From assembly GCA_013407085.1 (NCBI GenBank), contig JACCGJ010009915.1:53580-117579 (forward strand): a DNA stretch of 64,000 nt. The letters run 5' to 3'. Every line of letters starts with the position of its first letter. Position 1 is the stretch's first letter. Shown piece by piece: positions 1 to 13,400 of the stretch. Origin of the DNA: Atriophallophorus winterbourni. Lineage: Eukaryota > Platyhelminthes > Trematoda > Plagiorchiida > Microphallidae. The notes under the pieces were generated by a model. That model was not told where the DNA came from, searched no databases, and saw only the letters and a list, made by a program, of their open reading frames with translations. Made by a program: the position numbers and the translations under genes.

Positions 1-262
1 TTGTCTAGCCCATGGTAACCTGACTCTATTTTAGCCCAAGTATCACTTCATTGTGTGGCACTTCATAGATATTTTATTTCATTTGCATTATATAAAGAAC
101 CTAATTTTTTTTTCCCGTAACATTTGTCTAGCCCGTGGTAACCTGACACTTCATTGGTCTAAGTATTATTTCTTTGTGCGCACGCTATACGTATTTTTTA
201 TTGGTATTATGTGGAGGAATTAATCTATTGCTGAAAATTCGTGAACACTAATAAAGTCATTC
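1..262 (+). mobile_element. LINE-A 3' end (untranslated tail)
   Basis: Contains the two related segments beginning ttgtctagcc and ends at cttcttcttc. It matches the sequence after the reverse transcriptase at 17260-17535 and 50500-50775. The coding part lies outside the window. Confidence 0.6.
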
Positions 263-1419
263 TTCTTCTTTTTATCATGCATATATTTTTCAATATACGC
301 TCAATTCATTCCAGACTACAGACTTCTGAAACTGGTATCTTAGACAAGAGTGTCATGAGTCGAATCTATTGTGCTGGTTTTAAATGCTTCAGAATTTTTT
401 AACTGATGCACCAAATAGATTTGGCTGAAAATGATTTTGCTGTTTCATAATAAGTTTTGTAAATAACTTTGTAGTTTAGGTTTCCAGATTCCATCTATTA
501 TAGGTAAATTCGTCGTCACTCATTGACACATAATTTGAACTATTTCCTGCCAATGCTCCTGAGATCGTGCTTATGTATATTCAACTAGACGAAAAACGTC
601 ATTTGTGAAACGGAACTTCATGATGCTGTCTATATTTACGAGTTGAGTATGGCAATTAACAAAACGTTCGGTTCTCGAGAAGCACAGGTTAAAAAAATGC
701 AAATAGAGATTGTTACACAAATACTCATTTTCACGCATTTACATCACTCAAGCAAACATTCCACGACCGGTTTCTTGCTCAATACTCTAATTCGTTAGGG
801 GCAGTTTGATCAGAAACCGCTCATACTTTAGTTGCTTCATATGCATCATTTTTCAGATACATTATTGCGAAATATTATAGTATGTTAATGTGGAAATAAT
901 AGCGTTAATGTGTATATTTTCTAAATTATACCAGATCGAATTTGTTGTATCACAGATTTAAATTTAGAAAGCAAAGCAAGTATATTTTGCAAAATGTTAA
1001 TTAACAACAGATGAAACATAAGAAATTTAGAGGAACCAATGTTAGTTTATATCAAGTTTAAATTCGGAAGCACACAATTTATCAGGTAACTTAGCAATTC
1101 AGAAAAACAGCCGTTTTTGCAATACTGTGAATATATACACTCTTACACGAAAGCTATTGCTCAAACAATCCTAAACATACCACTTCAATTTTCTCTAATA
1201 TAACGAGCTTGTTTCAATCTTCATCTTTTTCTATATATTTTACTTCGAATTCTAAGCATCTGGTTTTTTTTAATGATTTTTACGAATAGCATTTTTAGAT
1301 CCATACTACTAATAATAAATATGTCCAACTATTTTGCAGTAACTCTCATATTCTATAGCCGGATACATACGATTGGATTCTCCCGAAATCATGATAGATT
1401 AGCTTTCTAATGATGCTTT

Positions 1420-1615
1420 GCAATCCATAAAAAACATAAAGTTTTTACATCTAAAAATTCGCTTATCAATCTCCGTTTCTAGCGAGAGGTTATCCGCAAT
1501 GGTTGAACCAAGTTATGCGAAACGATATACCAGTTTAAGCTGACAGTTTCTAACAGTGATGACTGGAGGCGATGAAGTCCCTTGTCCAAGGACTTTGGTC
1601 TTACCAAGTGGCATA
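1420..1615 (-). mobile_element. LINE-C C-terminal fragment
   Basis: Minus strand reads GKTKVLGQGTSSPPVITV, then LGSTIADNLSLETEIDKRI, the conserved C-terminal motif of RTE-type reverse transcriptases. One in-frame stop precedes LGST. Confidence 0.65.
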
Positions 1616-2205
1616 CAAGCATACTTTTGTTTACAACTTTACCACTGTTTCAAAGCTCACTGAACCTGATCTTACTGTCTCCATCTGACGACGGCAAACA
1701 GCCAGAAACCGATAGTGTTGTGTAAGGGATGGGGATGTGAGCAACACATTTCTATAAACATATAAAGTTTTTACGTCGAAATATGTTTAGCATAATTAGC
1801 ATAAATTGAATTGCTGACAGTCGCTTTCCTCTCATGAATTATTTTATTGAAATTGTATACTGAATTTATCCAATACATAAAATTTCATCGCAGTTTCACA
1901 TTTCAAATATTAGTCGATCTGCTGATAATTTTTGTGTATTATATATGATTCTAGAAATAATGCTTGATATTTATCGTTTTTATGCCAGTGGCAAGTTGAT
2001 TGATGAACCGTGAATTTTTTGACATTTTTCATGATTGCATTTCAAATATAACTTTGAAAATGCTTGTATTTCCAACATAAAGTTGAATAAAGAAGGTAAA
2101 CATTTTTAACACCAATCAATCCGTTCATGTATTTGCAGCAGTAATGTTGTTCAACTGTAGGCGATGAACTTAGTTTGTATTTTATATTTACCATGACGTT
2201 TTCTT

Positions 2206-2228
2206 TCAAGACGCAATTGACTGATTAT
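2206..2228 (-). CDS. Terminal coding exon, divergent, DNQSIAS
   Basis: Acceptor cttgcatacctaag, phase 1, reading DNQSIAS then TGA. It is an older paralogue of the other terminal exons and would end a transcript using the exons at 2964, 4548 and 5859. Confidence 0.45.
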
Positions 2229-2963
2229 CTTAGGTATGCAAGACGTTTGGTGGTATCCAAGTAATCAAAAACTTCAGGTGCAAACTTAAGAACCGGGTGA
2301 CAGTTGAGCAGTAAATTTGGAGAGCTCGATCTATCTTTCCATCAATTGAAGTTAGTCGGCAATCTTTTCACCTGATAGTCAATCTTTGGGAGCTGTTTAA
2401 ACTTTATTTATTTCAATATACATACAGTGAAACGTTCATGTGATCGCAGTTTTTCGTAGCAATTTTTTCCGTTTTTTAACCATTGTAATTTCAACCAATC
2501 ACAAAAATGTTTTAGGTATTAAATAAACTATGAAAAATGCGTAATTTTCGCATGCATATGAGAATTTGAAAAAATATTATTGTGGTTCTACTGAAACGAG
2601 CAACAAGAACGCTGTAAGGCTGCAATCCACAATGCACAATTTTGTTGCAGTTTTTGAAACATTTCTGCGTCTATGCTCAACGCAAATGCATGTGAATATC
2701 AGGTTTTTCTGATTAAAAATTGTGGTAGAAATGTAGTAAGAATGTTGTACTCATTAATACACAGATATAAAATATGCACATATATATATATATTTATATA
2801 TAACAGCGGCAGATTCTATGTTGTGATTTATTTGAATAATGAAATGTTTTATTTTAGTAACGTCAACATTTTCCTGAATACAGAATTTAAATGATTTTTC
2901 TTCATATGAAACTTAAAAAATATTTATCCGTGATACGATGGATATCAATGATTGCTAACGTAC

Positions 2964-2993
2964 CTCTTCTTGATGATGGTGGAGATGTATTAG
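2964..2993 (-). CDS. 30-nt micro-exon, ANTSPPSSRR
   Basis: Acceptor cacaaaccag and donor GTACGTTAGC enclose 30 nt, phase 1, reading (A)NTSPPSSRR. It contains an N-T-S glycosylation sequon. Confidence 0.6.
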
Positions 2994-4547
2994 CTGGTTT
3001 GTGATATTTCAAATAATGAAATGTTATATGAAATGAAATATGTCTTCACTTTTATCTTTTCAAGGGTGAGAATTAATTTTTATATAATATATTAGGAAAA
3101 TTAGAATCCTCAGTACTTGCATTATTAAAGGATTTAAAGATCTTGTTCATAGTTTTCTGGATGATAATTGACATTATATCTGTTACAAATGTTTCATCAA
3201 ACGTTTCACGAAAATTTCAGCGCAGGAAAATTAATCGTATGCGATTTGTGCAGGCATGCTTAAATGCTATTATATTGCAATCGCAGGCACAGAAAATTCT
3301 AAGTATTCAATTTTGTTGGGTATAAACATCTCTGACAGCTCAATTTCTGTCGAAGTTATGCTTCTGTAAATTTGGTAAAATTAATGTTGCTTTTAATGCC
3401 TAAAATTTGAAATGACATTACGACCAAAATATTCCATTCAACTTCAAATCATCATATTTTATATTTCCAGAATACATTTCTAATTTACAAGATAGTAACT
3501 AATTTATAAAATGCAAATCAGGAGATTCGTAAACGAAGTCAATTTCAATCAGGGAGTCAAATGTTTTTAGTATCATAAAAAATGGAATTTTTATTGCACT
3601 TTAGTTGAAGAGATCAACATTTTGGATCCAACAGATGGTAGTCTGCTACGGGTAAATTGTAAGATTCTGAATAAACATGACAGTTTTTTATCAGCGCGAG
3701 ATTTGGCAGAAACTATGCAGTCTTCTCATACATAAATTACTACTGTATTAGAATTTCGAATCTGATCAATTCTTCATTTTTGCATATATACATATATGTT
3801 TATATATTTGCAATTGACACTATCTCAAAATGTGAATTTCAATTATACTCAAACAACTGGCCGTGTGCGCGTTGTGTGTTTGACGAAACAAAATGCACAA
3901 CTATATTAGGGAATTTGGTCCGGTGGTTTCAACGAGTCCACTAGTTTATGAATAAATGGGTTGAACGGGTTCGTGTTTGAACTTTATTTATTTCAATATA
4001 CATACAGTGAAACGTTCATGTGATCGCAGTTTTCCGTAGCAATTTTTTCCGTATTTTAAACATACACACTCATTGTAATTTCAACCAATCACAAAAATGT
4101 TTTAGGTGTTAAATAAACTATGAAAAATGCGTAATTTTCGCATGAATATGAGAATTTGTATAAATATTATTGTGGTTCTACTGAAACGAGCAACAAGAAC
4201 GCTGTAAGGCTGCAATCCACAATGCACAATTTTGTTGCAGTTTTTGAAACATTTTTGCGTCTATGCTCAACGCAAATGCATGTGAATATCAGGTTTTTCT
4301 GATTAAAAATTGTGGTAGAAATGTAGTAAGAATGTTGAAATCATTAATACACAGATATAAAATATGTATATATATATTTATATATAACAGCGGCAGATTC
4401 TATGTTGTGATTTATTTGAATAATGAAATGTTTTATTTTAGTAACGTCAACATTTTCCTGAATACAGAATATAAATGTTTTTTCTTCATATGAAACTTAA
4501 AAAATATTTATCAGTGATACGATGGATATCAATGATTGTTAACGTAC

Positions 4548-4577
4548 CTCTTCTTAATGATGGTGTAGATGTATGAG
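4548..4577 (-). CDS. 30-nt micro-exon, AHTSTPSLRR
   Basis: Paralogue of 2964-2993, 1,584 bp away, with the same acceptor and a GTACGTTAAC donor. It reads (A)HTSTPSLRR; three of nine residues differ while the flanks are nearly the same. Confidence 0.6.
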
Positions 4578-5858
4578 CTGGTTTGTGATATTTCAAATAA
4601 TGAAATGTTATATGAAATGAAATATGTCTTCACTTTTATCTTTTCAAGGGTGAGAATTGATTTTTATATAATATATTAGGAAAATTAGAATCCTCATTAC
4701 TTGCATTATTAAAGGATTTAAAGATCTTGTTCATAGTTTTCTGGATGATAATTGACATTATATCTGTTACAAATGTTTCATCAAACGTTTCACGAAAATT
4801 TCGGCGCAGGAAAATTAATCGTTCACGATTTTTTCAGGCATGCTTAAATGCTATTATATTGCAATCGCAGGCACAGAAAATTCTAAGTATTTAATTTTGT
4901 TGGGTATAAACATCTCTGACAGCTCAATTTCTGTCGAAGTTATGCTTCTGTAAATTTGGTAAAATTAATGTTGCTTTTAATGCCTAAAATCTGAAAAGAC
5001 ATTACGACCAAAATATTCCATTCAACTTCAAATCATCATATTTTATATTTCCAGAATATATTTCTAATTTACAAGATAGTAACTAATTTATAAAATGCAA
5101 ATCAGGAGATTCGTAAACGAAGTCAATTTCAATCAGGGAGTCAAATGTTTTTAGTATCATAAAAAATGGAATTTTTATTGCACTTTAGTTGAAGAGATCA
5201 ACATTTTGGATCCAACAGATGCTAGTCTGCTACTGGTAAATTGTAAGATTCTGAATAAACATGACAGTTTTTTATCAGCGCGAGATTTGGCAGAAACTAT
5301 GCAGTCTTCTAATACATAAATTTTTACTGCATTAGAATTTCGAATCTGATCAATTCTTTATTTTTTGCATAAATACATATATGTTTATACATTTGCAATT
5401 GACATTATCTCATATTGTGAATTTCAATTATACTCAAACAACTGGCCGTGTGCGCGTTGTGTGTTTGACGGAACAAAATGCACAACTATATTAGGGAATT
5501 TGGTCCGGTGGTTTCAACGAGTCCACTAGTTTATGAATAAATGGGTTGAACAGGTTCGTAGTAACAAAAGTATCCGAAACTGGAGTTTATTCTCAAACGT
5601 TGTTTATTAATTCTAATAGTAATGCCAACGTCAGTTGATTGTGCACAGCACAGATCCAGCTGTGCAGTTTAGTTGTTGACCTTCATATTCGGTCGAAATG
5701 GACCGCTTCGACTTTCAAAACTCTTATTAAATTCTTTTTTTGTAAGTGATTAACATTGCTGCATCATTGTTGTATAATATTTGAATATTGTAAATATTTT
5801 TTGAAATTCCAGAATAATTATTAATAATACGTTAGTATAAACCTTATCGATAACGCAC

Positions 5859-5876
5859 CTCCAGGTATTGGTGGAG
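5859..5876 (-). CDS. 18-nt micro-exon, APPIPG
   Basis: Acceptor aaccactacag and donor GTGCGTTATCG bound 18 nt reading (A)PPIPG. First of seven members of a proline-rich exon family. Confidence 0.6.
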
Positions 5877-6460
5877 CTGTAGTGGTTTGTCAAAGAAAAT
5901 CACCGTTGAAATAAGGTGGGTTTGCACAATTTTGTTGCTCTTTTTTGAATCATTCAAGCGTCTATGCTTAACGCAAATGCATGTGAAAGTCACGTTTTGC
6001 TGATAAACGATTTTCTGATTCAAATTGTATTACTAATGTAGTAAGAATATTGTAATCATTATATACACCGATATAAAAATATGCATATATATAACAGCGG
6101 CAGATTCTATGTTGTTATTTTTTTAAATGATGAAATGTTTTATTATGTCATTCTGGTCGTTACGTTTAGCTTTTTATTGATAAGATGTAAATTTTGTGGA
6201 AAATTAATGTTAAAATTTGGAATTCTCAGTATTTGCATTATTATTAAATTTAAAGTTCTTCTTTATAATTTTTAGGATGATAATTGACTTCTTATCCGTT
6301 TGAAAGTTTCATCAAAACGTTCCACAAAATATTCGGCGCAGTACATTTAAGCTCAACCGATTGGTTTAGACAGGCTCAAATATTAATATATTGCAGTTGC
6401 TACAATTCATGTGAGATTTCTTGATCGAATATTCTACTAAATTCAAAACACAACTTTAGT

Positions 6461-7060
6461 CATCCATAAGCGCCTCGAGTGCTTTACCACGAATCATTAT
6501 GTGATTCTGTGTTTGAACATCGTGATTCGTTGTACGGTGCCTATGCAACAGTGGCATTCAAGTATCACTCGTTTAGCATTTATCCACTGTTTCAAGGCTC
6601 ACTGAACCTAATCTTTCTGTCTATATCTGATGAAGGCAAAAAGTCAGAATCCGGTATTGGAGTGTGATTTTGGGGGATGTGAGCAACAGATAACTTTGGT
6701 CATCCATAAACTCCTTGCGTGCTTGACCACGAATCATTATGTGATTCTGTGTTTGAACATCGTGATTCGTTGTACGGTGCCTATGCAACAGTGGCATTCA
6801 AGTATCACTCGTTCACCGTTTATCCAGTGTTTCAAGGCTCGCTGAAGCTAATCTTATAGTCTCTACCTGATAAAGGCAAACAGCCAGAAACCGGTATCGG
6901 ATTGTAATTTCGGGGGATTTGAGCAACACATAACATTGGTCATCCATAAGCGCCTTGAGCGCTTGACCACAAATCATCATGTGATTCCGTGTTCTAACAT
7001 CGTGGTTCATTGTACGGTTCGTTGAACCTGCTTCGCGTTGCTCGTCGAAGATCAGTGCTT
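6461..7060 (+). repeat. Tandem ~240-bp SINE-like repeat, about 2.5 units
   Basis: Units begin tcatccataagc at 6461, 6701 and 6941, exactly 240 bp apart. Each unit contains gattctgtgtttgaac, ttgtacggt, gtttcaaggctc and then a hammerhead-like core ending in gagcaaca. In these units the ribozyme core is mutated (CTGATGA with GAAT, or CTGATAA). Confidence 0.65.
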
Positions 7061-7385
7061 GTACCAATAGTGTACCTCATGAAATTTACTGATTTGTCCA
7101 TAAAAAAATGACAGTAAGATTGTTTTGTTTGCCGAAGGTATGAATATATGATGTCTTATCAACAACGTCGAGGACATTTTTCTTGCTACCAAAAAACTTG
7201 ATTTCATTGAACGAATAGACATTCGAATATAACATGCTTTTGAAAATAACGATTAAATTAGAGGTGTTTCGCAGCCGTGACAATTTGTCTAATAAACCCT
7301 GAATATATTGACCCATTTTATGATTGCTTTTCAAATATAACTCTAAAAATACTTGTATTTACATCATAAAGTTGAATAAAGAAGG

Positions 7386-7582
7386 TTGTAATATTTACAA
7401 GTAAGCACAAGGCACTTATTCCCGAAAGAACAGCAAGAACAAACGACCGGAATTGTGAACGAAACCAGTGTTAAATAATTGATGGACAGAGTTTAAATGC
7501 GTGGCGCGTGAGTGAGTGATCGATCGGAAATCAATAAGACAACGCTCACAGCGGACAGGTCTATGCAGCGTAGACACAACAA
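7386..7582 (+). mobile_element. 197-bp MITE-like insertion
   Basis: Begins TTGTAATATT and ends GACACAACAA, imperfect inverted ends, flanked by agg/agg. The corresponding site at 20045 and 2095 is empty. No coding capacity. It sits in the 3' flank of the terminal exon. Confidence 0.45.
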
Positions 7583-7658
7583 AGGTGTACATTTTTAGCA
7601 CTGAATAATCAACTGAGCTATTTGCAGTAGTAATGTTGTTCAACTGTAGTCGATGAGC

Positions 7659-7711
7659 TCATTTTAAATCTATAGTCACCATGGCTTTTTCGTTTATGAC
7701 CGACTGGTCAT
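7659..7711 (-). CDS. Terminal coding exon, short tail
   Basis: Acceptor cttgcatacctcag opens an exon in phase 1 reading DDQSVINEK, then AMVTIDLK and a TGA. It is the end of gene copy 1. No clear AATAAA was found on the minus strand in the first 300 bases beyond, so the 3' end is not fixed. Confidence 0.5.
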
Positions 7712-10403
7712 CTGAGGTATGCAAGAATTTTTATGGTATCTAGGTAATAAATATCTGGTTTCCGTGAAGCAGAAAATTTGGACAGGTCACAAAATAATCG
7801 TCGAGGGACATTCAATCTTATGCTATTTATTCATACAAAATGACTTAACTCGCTTTCCAGTTGAATTCCAGATATTGTTCATTCGGACGAAACGATTTTA
7901 CAACTAATACGCTCATTTTACTTATGATTCAAGAATAACCATCATAGGTACCACAGGTTTTACAATTATCTGCGATGCTATAGATTCTCTTGTTGAAACA
8001 TTTAATTAGAATATTAATGGAGCTCTATTCCATCCGTCAAATTAGGTTTACGTTAATAAACTTTGGTGGTCGGAATAGCTGACAATTTATTCAAATATAT
8101 CACTAACCACTGAAACGGTTTGACGAAACATTTGCGTGTTTTCTTCAAATGCTCTCTGGAAATCGTGACTTATCGAATATGTTTACCTAAGCGAATTAAT
8201 TTTGTTCATTGAGATACATTTCTAGTCAATCTTCTGTGAATATCGTAAAAAGAAATTCGCTTATGTCAACATATGCGAGATACATTTTGTGTACGTTAGA
8301 TTATTTCTATCAACATACCGGTTCTTGGCGCAGCATTTCCTGCAAATAAGTTGAGAGAATGTAATTTTTGAAGTGTTTAGCACCGCTGAACATCACTCTA
8401 AATCTTGCATGTTATAAAGTCAGAGATGATGTATGATGTGATCCCATGAAAATAAAATTGTTTACTTTATCAAACATATTGTGATTAATGACATTCGACG
8501 TTCCTGACAGAACATTATTTTGAAATTCGCACAAAACGGAAAAATGTTTGTCATTCGACTAAATTCAACCATTCTTTCCAAATTTGGTATAAACCCAAAA
8601 ATTAAATATTTCGACAAATGTATGTCATTCGCCAATTTGGTTTGATTTCGCTCCTGATTTATTTTTTTGCGCTGCTCTGATAAAAAATAACATTTATTTC
8701 ATTAATTACATTTCATTCTCAATTACTACACGATTCAATCAATGTTCAATGCAATTAATCACTCATTTTCCTTGTTGAATGATCAGCTGAAATTTAGGAG
8801 AAGTTTTTGATTTGAAAATTATTTTGCTTGAACAAAATTAAGGATGTTTCCTGATTGATTGCACTCATCTGTTTGAGAAAGGCATAACTTGGAAGATGAT
8901 ATCAGTATGAGATCTGAGTAATACCTATATATTTATATATATATATATATATATTTATTTATATATATATATATATGCATTAATCCTAAATAAAAGTTTT
9001 TGTTTATAATTTTTCGGATAACAAATAACTTTATATTCTTTTCAAATGTTTCATCAAAACGTTTCACGAAATGTTCCACGCGGTTTATTTAATCATAACC
9101 GATTTGTTGTAATCATGAATAAAATGTTCTTGTTCATAATGTTCCGGATGACAAATTTGTGCTGAAACCAAGAAAACATATTTGATAGTGATACGTGGAA
9201 AAAATCCATGATAACGCACCGGGAGGTTGTGTTGGAGCTGTAGCTGTTGGTGTATGAATATTGTAATGTAATAATAATAATATATATATATATATGCATT
9301 ATTCTTAAATTAAAACTTCTTGTTCATAATGTTTCAGATGATAATTGATTTTATACCCAAAATAATGTGTTGCTCACATCCCCATCCCTTACACACCACT
9401 ACCGGTTTCTGACTGTTTGCCGTCGTCAGGTGGAGACAGTGAGATCAGCTTCAGTGAGCCTTGAAACAGTGGATTAATGGTAAACAAGGTTATACTTGTA
9501 TGCCAACAGTTATATAGGGTTCGTACAACGAAGCACGAAGTTGAGGCACGGAATCACAAAGTGATACTTGGCCAAATTAAATGTTCTCGTTCATAATTAT
9601 TCGGATTACAATTAACTTAATACCCGTTTTAAATGTCTCATCAAAATGTTAGTGCTACGTAGGATAAAAATCCATGATAACGCCTCAACAGTATTCGGTT
9701 GAGCTGTAGCTGTTAGTGTATAAATATTGTAATGTAATAATATATATATATATAATATAATATATATATATATATATATACTAATATCTATATATATATA
9801 TATATGCAATAATCATAAAAAATTAAACGTTTTGTTTATAATTTTTCGGATACACAAATTAATTTATATTTCGTTTCAAATGTTTCATCAACCACAGGAG
9901 CTCAAGTTGAGCTCTGTGCTGTAGCGTTGGGTATGATATGTATGTAATAATTATATTGATATATGCATTATTCTTAATTAAAAACTTCTTGTTCATTATT
10001 TCAAAAATGAATAATCGATTTTATACCCAAAAAATGTGTTGCTACATCCCCATCCCTTACACACCACTACCGGTTTCTGACTGTTTGCCGTCGTCAGGTG
10101 GAGACAGTGAGATCAGTTTCAGTGAGCCTTGAAACAGTGTATTAATGGTAAACAATGTTATACGTGTATGCCAACAGTTATATAGGGTTCGTACAACGAA
10201 CCACGAAGTTCAGACACGGAATCACAAAGTGATACTTGGTCAAATTAAATGTTCTTGTTCATAATTTTTCGGATTACAATTAAATTTATACCGGTTTTAA
10301 ATGTCTCATCAAAATGTTAGTGCTACGTAGTATAAAAATCCATGATAACGCACCGACAGGATTCGGTTGAGCTGTAGCTGTTGGTGTATAAATATTGTAA
10401 TGT

Positions 10404-10456
<53 letters not shown>

Positions 10457-13400
10457 ATAATCAAAAATTAAAAGTTTTTGTTTATAATTTTTCGGATAAT
10501 AAATAATTTTATGTTCGTTTCAAATATTTCATCAAAACGTTTCACGAAATATTTCACGCGGTACATTTAATCTCAACCGATTTGTTTAGACAGGCTGGAA
10601 TATTAATATATTGCAGTCGCTGCAAATTCATCTGGGATTTCTTGATCGGATATTCTACTGAATTCACAACGCAACCTGAAAGATACTTTGTTAAATCATT
10701 TTTAGGATTTCAGTTTTGATTGTTATACGAAACTCTTAAAGCTCAATTTGTCGCGAATTGTTTTCACTAAAATTGTTATGAATAATGTTGATTTTAATGC
10801 TTAAAATCTTCAAACAATACGAGCTAAATTATTCTATTTAATTTCAAATCATCACATATTATTTTTTCAAATATAAAACTAATTTAAACAATGGAAACAA
10901 CTTCACAAAAAAAGCAAATTATGACAAGCGTAAATGAAATCATTTTCGATTGAGGTTATATATATATATATCTTTGTGTTTCACTGTGTCGTTTGTTGTG
11001 AATCTGACGTAGCTGACTCATCACTGTCTGTCCTATAATCTTTACGCGTCTAGTGTTGATTAGACATAATGACTTAACTCGCTATGAGCTATATTCTATC
11101 CGTTAAATTAGGTTCACGTTATTAAATTTTGGTGGTCGGAATAGCTGACAATTTATTCAAATATATCACTAACCACTGAAACGGTTTGTCGAAACATTTG
11201 CGTGTTTTCTTCAAATGCTCTCTGGAAATCGTGACTTATCGAATATATTCACCTAAGCGAATTAATTTTGTTCATTGAGATACATTTCTAGTCAATCTTC
11301 TGTGAATATCGTAAAAAGAAATTCGCTTATGTCAACATATGCGAGATACATTTTGTGTACGTTAGCTTATTTCAATCAACATACCGGTTCCTTGCGCAGG
11401 TTGTCCTGCAAATAAGTTGAGAGAATGTAATTTTTGAAGTGTTTAGCACCGCTGAACATCACTCTAAATCTTGCATGTTATAAAGTCAGAGAAGATGTAT
11501 GATGTGATCCCATGAAAATAAAATTGTTTACTTTATCAAACATATTGTGATTAATGACATTCGACGTTCCTGACAGAACATTATTTTGAAATTCGCACAA
11601 AACGGAAAAATGTTTGTCATTCGACGAAATTCAAACATTCTTTTCAAATTTGGTATAAACCCACAAATTAAATATTTCGACAAATGTATATCATTCGCCA
11701 ATTTGGTTTGATTTCGCTCCTGATTTATTTTTTTGCGCTGCTCTGATAATAAATAACATTTTTTCATTAATTCCATTTCATTCTGAATTACTACACGATT
11801 CAATTAATGTTCAATTCATTTATTCATTCATTTTCCTTGTTGAAAGATCAGCTAAAATTTAGAAGTTTTTGATTTGAAAATTATTTTGCTTGAACAAAAT
11901 AAAGGCTGTTTCCTGACTGATTGCACTCATCTGTTTGAGGAAGCATGATATCATGTATTGATCTCTGATTTTATACATTTACGCGTTTCAAGGAGCCTAA
12001 TCAAACGTTTGCAAACTAATGATATGAAATATCCTGAAAACACTCGCGATGTGTGTGATGAAAATGCATGCGAATGCGGATCTTTTTTCATTAACTTTGG
12101 CTTAGCCTCACATTTTTGTAAGTATTCAAGTGATATAAAATTTTTGATCGTGTGGACGTTATACAACGAAGACTAAATCGTTCAAGAGCTTCGGTGTTTT
12201 CCGTATTTTCAGGGCGGTCAACCACTCGATGCTAAAAACGATAATATTGTAGAGAATCGCAAGCTAAATTCATAAAATGACACAAATGTTTATTTATATT
12301 TAACTATTAAATTGTTGATAGACCTTGCCAAATATGCTTCGACACATTTGCCTTTCAATTATTGTTTTAATGATATTAAATTTCTTGTGTTAAGAAAATA
12401 CATCGCTTGAGTGTATACTACTGAGCGCGTTGATATACCAAGAACCTAGTAGAACACCCGACCATTCAAATGGTTTGAGCAATCCACATTCCCGATTGGA
12501 TATCCCCCGTAGAGATTTGTTTGTGAATCATTGTTAAACTTGGAACGCATTACTTGATTAAATCATGCACTTGGGACTGGCTATTGTATTTACATGGTAA
12601 TTCAGCGAATGCATTAACTACCATACGCTATGAGCCTGTCAAATTTGAGTCTTGTAATGGTATATTTTTTGACTCAATATAACTCGTTCTCGTAAGCATT
12701 TTGTTAGGAGTAATGGTTTTCTACCATAGAAAGTTTAAGTTCTGTAGTTCGTGTAGCTACATTTTCAGGTGCATCAGCGGTACAAATATACGCACTTATA
12801 TTTAAAACCTCCTTGTCTGCATCAATGTATCTTGGCCTTTAAGGATATGCATTCTCTAACAAAACATTTTAATGATTATCAATCCACACACAAGCAGAAA
12901 TTATATAGATGAAAAAACACTTTTCTTGATTTTCAAATCATTTAGGATTGAGCGATTGAATTTTTGTATACGACATTTGTTTCACGTGAGTTCAATGAAA
13001 GAGAGTTCACGGGCATTAATGAGATAATAAGGAAATAAAATTTCCACGAGTAAAAGATAATAATAATAAAATTAATATTATTAATAATAATATATACTTT
13101 TCCATTGAAAAATCCCGGTCTCATCAGAAATTAAGTAATCAAAGCTTAACCACGTGTTTTACTTAAAATAATGCTCCTCATTCTGGCTGTGTTAGTGAGA
13201 AATTCTCATTGTTCCTTTATTTCTCAATATTCCCTTAATTCGCTCCAATCTGTGGGATTCAGAACCTGGTATCTTAGACAAATGTGCTAAGAGTCAACTT
13301 TTCTCTGATGCTTAAAAATGCTAAACATATTAAAAACTAAACATATTTTGCCGTTTTGTAATCAGTTTCGTAAAATTCTTCGTGGTATAGGTTTCCTGTT

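Larger units (their letters stand above)
263..3230. repeat. Segmental duplication W, copy 1
   Basis: Matches 50,776-53,730 with an offset of about 50,499 bp, including the terminal exon and 30-nt exon. Confidence 0.75.

Noticed and set aside
640..720. Possible alternative leader exon before a GTAAGTATA-like donor (also near 17,900 and 51,140)
   Set aside because: The donor is good in two copies, but no ATG-initiated frame stays open to it in all three, and it does not end in phase 1.
6813..7067. 84-codon minus-strand frames starting MVQALIF (also 39,074, 45,059, 56,065)
   Set aside because: They are the reverse reading of the 240-bp tandem repeat and have no protein-like conservation.
9890..9950. 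Sequence resembling a 24-nt Thr/Ala exon
   Set aside because: Both splice sites are lost and the homology is patchy; treated as intron relic.
11528..11803. 91-codon minus-strand frame starting MNRVV, repeated near 20,942, 32,974 and 59,229
   Set aside because: It is Lys/Asn/Ile-rich as expected of AT-rich DNA, broken in the 29.7-kb copy, lacks motifs and lies in a MEG intron.
11951..12166. 71-codon minus-strand frame starting MYNVHT
   Set aside because: Antisense of the plus-strand frame at the same place. Changes between copies are less conservative in this reading, and no splice sites fit.
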